Notes under the pieces: model-generated
The model's input: the letters and a program-made list of their open reading frames with translations, nothing else
What the model was told of the DNA's origin: nothing
Databases searched by the model: none
From: Denitromonas halophila
GTDB taxonomy: Bacteria; Pseudomonadota; Gammaproteobacteria; Burkholderiales; Rhodocyclaceae
Assembly: GCF_007625155.1 (NCBI RefSeq)
Contig: NZ_VMNK01000009.1
Coordinates: 97,560-161,559, forward strand
DNA: 64,000 nt
Direction of reading: 5' to 3'
Part shown: piece after piece, positions 62,403 through 64,000 of the stretch
How positions within the stretch are numbered: position 1 is the stretch's first letter
Layout of the letters: each line of letters opens with the position of its first letter
Program-made: the position numbers and the translations under genes

Positions 62403-63641
62403 ATGACTAGCACAACATCCCGCTCAGATCGTCGTGTCGTTGTTACTGGGATGGGCGCAATATCCTGTATCGGAAACACCCTGGACGACATCGCCTACGC
62501 GCTCAGAAACCAGATCGCCGGAATTCGCCATGTACCCCAATATGCCGAGTTGAGTCTCAAGAGCCAAGTCGCTGGAATCCCCGACCTGACGTCTGAGCCG
62601 GCAATACCCCGAAAAATTGGCCGCTACATGGGCGACGCCGCCATCTACGCCTATCACTCGCTGAACAAGGCCCTCGACGATGCGCAGCTTCCACTCTCAG
62701 CGGTTCGCCATCCACGTACGGGACTGATCGTAGGCTCGGGCATCGGATCCGGTTTTCACCACCTCGCTGGCATCGATATTCTGAGGGAACGCGGCGCGGA
62801 CAAAGTGCCGCCTTATCTCGTTCCTCGGGTCATGGGAAGCACTACATCCGCATGCCTCTCGACCGCATTTGGCATCCAGGGCGTCTCGTTTTCGATCACC
62901 TCCGCCTGCGCAACCTCTGCCCATTGCATCGGGCAGGCGGCGCAGCTGATTCAATCGGGAAAGCAAGACGTCGTCTTTGCTGGCGGCTCAGAAGAAGTGT
63001 GCTGGACTTCTACCGCCCTATTCGATGCCATGGGCGCGCTCTCCAGCAGCTCCAATCACCACCCGGAAAAAGCCTCCCGGCCCTACGCTGTTAGCCGAGA
63101 CGGCTTTGTCATCGCAGGCGGTGGCGGTATGTTGGTTCTCGAATCATTAACCCACGCGGCAGCACGGGGAGCCAGAATTTACGGTGAAATTATCGGAATC
63201 GGCGCCACCTCGGATGGCATGGACATGGTCAGCCCCCATCCGGCCGGGGCGGCACGTGCCATGCGCCAGGCGTTAGATGAAGCCAACACCTCCATCGTTG
63301 ACTACATCAACACACACGCCACCTCAACGCCCAACGGCGACCTTAGCGAAGTGAAGGCACTACAAGAAGTGTTTGGACCAGCCTTGCCCGCGTTCTCCTC
63401 CACCAAGGGCATGACCGGTCATCCAATTGCCGCGGCGGCTGTTCATGAAGCCATCTACTGCCTCCTGATGCTTGATCAGAGTTTTATTGTCGGCAGTGCG
63501 CTACATGCCCCACTCGATCCCGCACTTGAGCAGAATATGAGCCTGGTAACATCGTGCATAGAGCGACGGATTGGAACTGTCATGTCGAATAGTTTCGGCT
63601 TCGGCGGTACCAACGCCTCATTGATCTTCCGTCGCGTATAG
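62403..63641 (+). CDS. fabB: beta-ketoacyl-ACP synthase, FabB-like
   Basis: A 412-residue condensing enzyme close to E. coli FabB: SITSACATSAHCIGQAAQLI (Cys), GSEEVCWTSTALFDAMGAL, SRDGFVIAGGGGMLVLESL, HATSTPNGDLSEVKAL, KGMTGHPIAAAAVHEAIY and VMSNSFGFGGTNASLIF. It makes unsaturated-type fatty acids or serves as the condensing enzyme for another pathway. ATG at 62403 matches the family start. No fabA is beside it. The gene lies between a decayed region and an IS3-family element, so it may have been acquired or moved. Confidence 0.88.
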   Translation: MTSTTSRSDRRVVVTGMGAISCIGNTLDDIAYALRNQIAGIRHVPQYAELSLKSQVAGIPDLTSEPAIPRKIGRYMGDAAIYAYHSLNKALDDAQLPLSAVRHPRTGLIVGSGIGSGFHHLAGIDILRERGADKVPPYLVPRVMGSTTSACLSTAFGIQGVSFSITSACATSAHCIGQAAQLIQSGKQDVVFAGGSEEVCWTSTALFDAMGALSSSSNHHPEKASRPYAVSRDGFVIAGGGGMLVLESLTHAAARGARIYGEIIGIGATSDGMDMVSPHPAGAARAMRQALDEANTSIVDYINTHATSTPNGDLSEVKALQEVFGPALPAFSSTKGMTGHPIAAAAVHEAIYCLLMLDQSFIVGSALHAPLDPALEQNMSLVTSCIERRIGTVMSNSFGFGGTNASLIFRRV

Positions 63642-63671
63642 AAGCCAAAGATGATTAGCATCCACTAATCG

Positions 63672-63686
63672 TGACCTGCTCCCCCA
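63672..63686 (+). repeat. terminal inverted repeat of the IS element, left copy
   Basis: TGACCTGCTCCCCCA at the left boundary, 68 bases before the orfA ATG. The right copy is outside the window, so the pairing cannot be verified here. Confidence 0.6.
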
Positions 63687-63739
63687 CAGCCGTACCACCT
63701 GATTGGCAGTGAGATCCGTCACGATGGAGAATGACGGAC

Positions 63740-64000
63740 ATGAGAAAGAGTCGATTTACCGAACAGCAGATCATCGGATTCCTGAAGCAAGCCGAGGCCA
63801 GCATGCCGATCGCGGAGTTGTGCCGCCAGGGCGGATTCAGCGATGCGACGTTTTACAAGTGGCGCGCTAAGTACGGCGGCATGGACGCAGAGGAGGCGCG
63901 CCGGCTCAAGGATCTGGAGAGCGAGAACGCCAAGCTCAAGAAGCTGCTCGCTGAGGCGCACCTGGATATCGAGGCGCTCAAGGTCGCTTTCCGGGTAAAG
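63740..64000 (+). CDS. IS3-family transposase OrfA (cut by the window end)
   Basis: The first 87 codons of orfA: MRKSRFTEQQIIGFLKQAE, then PIAELCRQGGFSDATFYKWR with the helix-turn-helix of IS3-family OrfA, and the leucine-zipper-like LESENAKLKKLLAEAHLDIEALKVAF. In the IS407 group orfA is followed by orfB with a -1 frameshift. No stop codon is reached before 64000. Confidence 0.9.
   Translation, partial: MRKSRFTEQQIIGFLKQAEASMPIAELCRQGGFSDATFYKWRAKYGGMDAEEARRLKDLESENAKLKKLLAEAHLDIEALKVAFRVK

Larger units (their letters stand above)
63672..64000 (+). mobile_element. IS3-family insertion sequence, left part (continues beyond the window)
   Basis: Starts at TGACCTGCTCCCCCA, the type of terminal repeat (TGA... 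GC... CCCC) seen at IS3/IS407-group ends, and carries the beginning of orfA on the plus strand. The other end and orfB are outside the window, so the element cannot be named. Confidence 0.82.

Noticed and set aside
63653..63670. GATTAG-CATCCA-CTAATC hairpin after fabB as its terminator
   Set aside because: Six base pairs without a following T-run, and it abuts the IS left end, so it was not called a terminator.

Overview
The window is a GC-rich, densely packed Gram-negative chromosome segment. Split-subunit transhydrogenase (pntAa/Ab/B), the glcC-D-E-F layout, PEP-CTERM export features, a prpE-type propionyl-CoA ligase, tRNA-Arg(CCU) and an aryl polyene (APE) pigment cluster together suggest a betaproteobacterium. 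Rhodocyclales (Azoarcus/Thauera/Zoogloea relatives) is the most likely order. This placement is inferred from gene content; no 16S gene is present.

Layout. 0-15.9 kb holds housekeeping and signalling genes: a truncated UgpB-like solute-binding protein, a lipoprotein, an aldo/keto reductase - HD-GYP - EAL run, rlmM, an RhlE-type helicase, a large PAS-GGDEF-EAL protein, the pnt operon and corA. 15.9-22.2 kb holds a PP2C phosphatase, a MaoC-like protein and an autoregulated glycolate oxidase operon (FCD/GntR regulator, glcD, an unannotated-type 42-residue membrane protein, glcE, glcF) with a perfect 11-bp operator-like palindrome in front. 22.3-27.0 kb holds a SulP transporter, rplU-rpmA from a textbook sigma-70 promoter, obgE and proB.

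27.1-33.5 kb is a PEP-CTERM neighbourhood. It has a secreted PEP-CTERM protein behind a consensus sigma-54 promoter, a ThiF-like E1 enzyme overlapping a long nitroreductase-family protein, two paralogous FtsX-type permeases and a PEP-CTERM/exosortase-associated acyltransferase. No exosortase or ABC ATPase is present. 33.5-43.5 kb holds prpE, a response regulator with a degenerate GGDEF domain, acuI/yhdH, an HDOD protein, lemA plus a GIDE-type membrane protein carrying an EF-hand, uup, tRNA-Arg and an orphan parA pair.

43.7-61.1 kb is an aryl polyene cluster: a phosphopantetheinyl transferase, then about 18 genes nearly all joined by overlapping stop/start codons, in the order apeC, acyltransferase, two ACPs, membrane protein, apeH, apeI, glycosyltransferase-acyltransferase fusion, aromatic amino acid ammonia lyase, thioesterase, LolA-like, MMPL exporter, DUF3261 lipoprotein, apeO, apeP, apeQ, apeR, MipA/OmpV, methyltransferase. 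The lyase and ApeH would supply the aryl starter, ACP/KS/KR/DH enzymes extend the polyene, and the acyltransferases, LolA/MMPL/lipoprotein set would attach and move it to the outer membrane. Beyond it, base composition looks less GC-biased, with a small secreted protein, about 0.7 kb without an intact gene, a stand-alone fabB-like gene and the left end of an IS3-family element running off the window.

A recurring theme is loss of catalytic residues in cyclic-di-GMP domains: an HD-GYP domain with Gln in place of the metal-binding His, a protein degenerate in both GGDEF and EAL, and two other altered GGDEF signatures.
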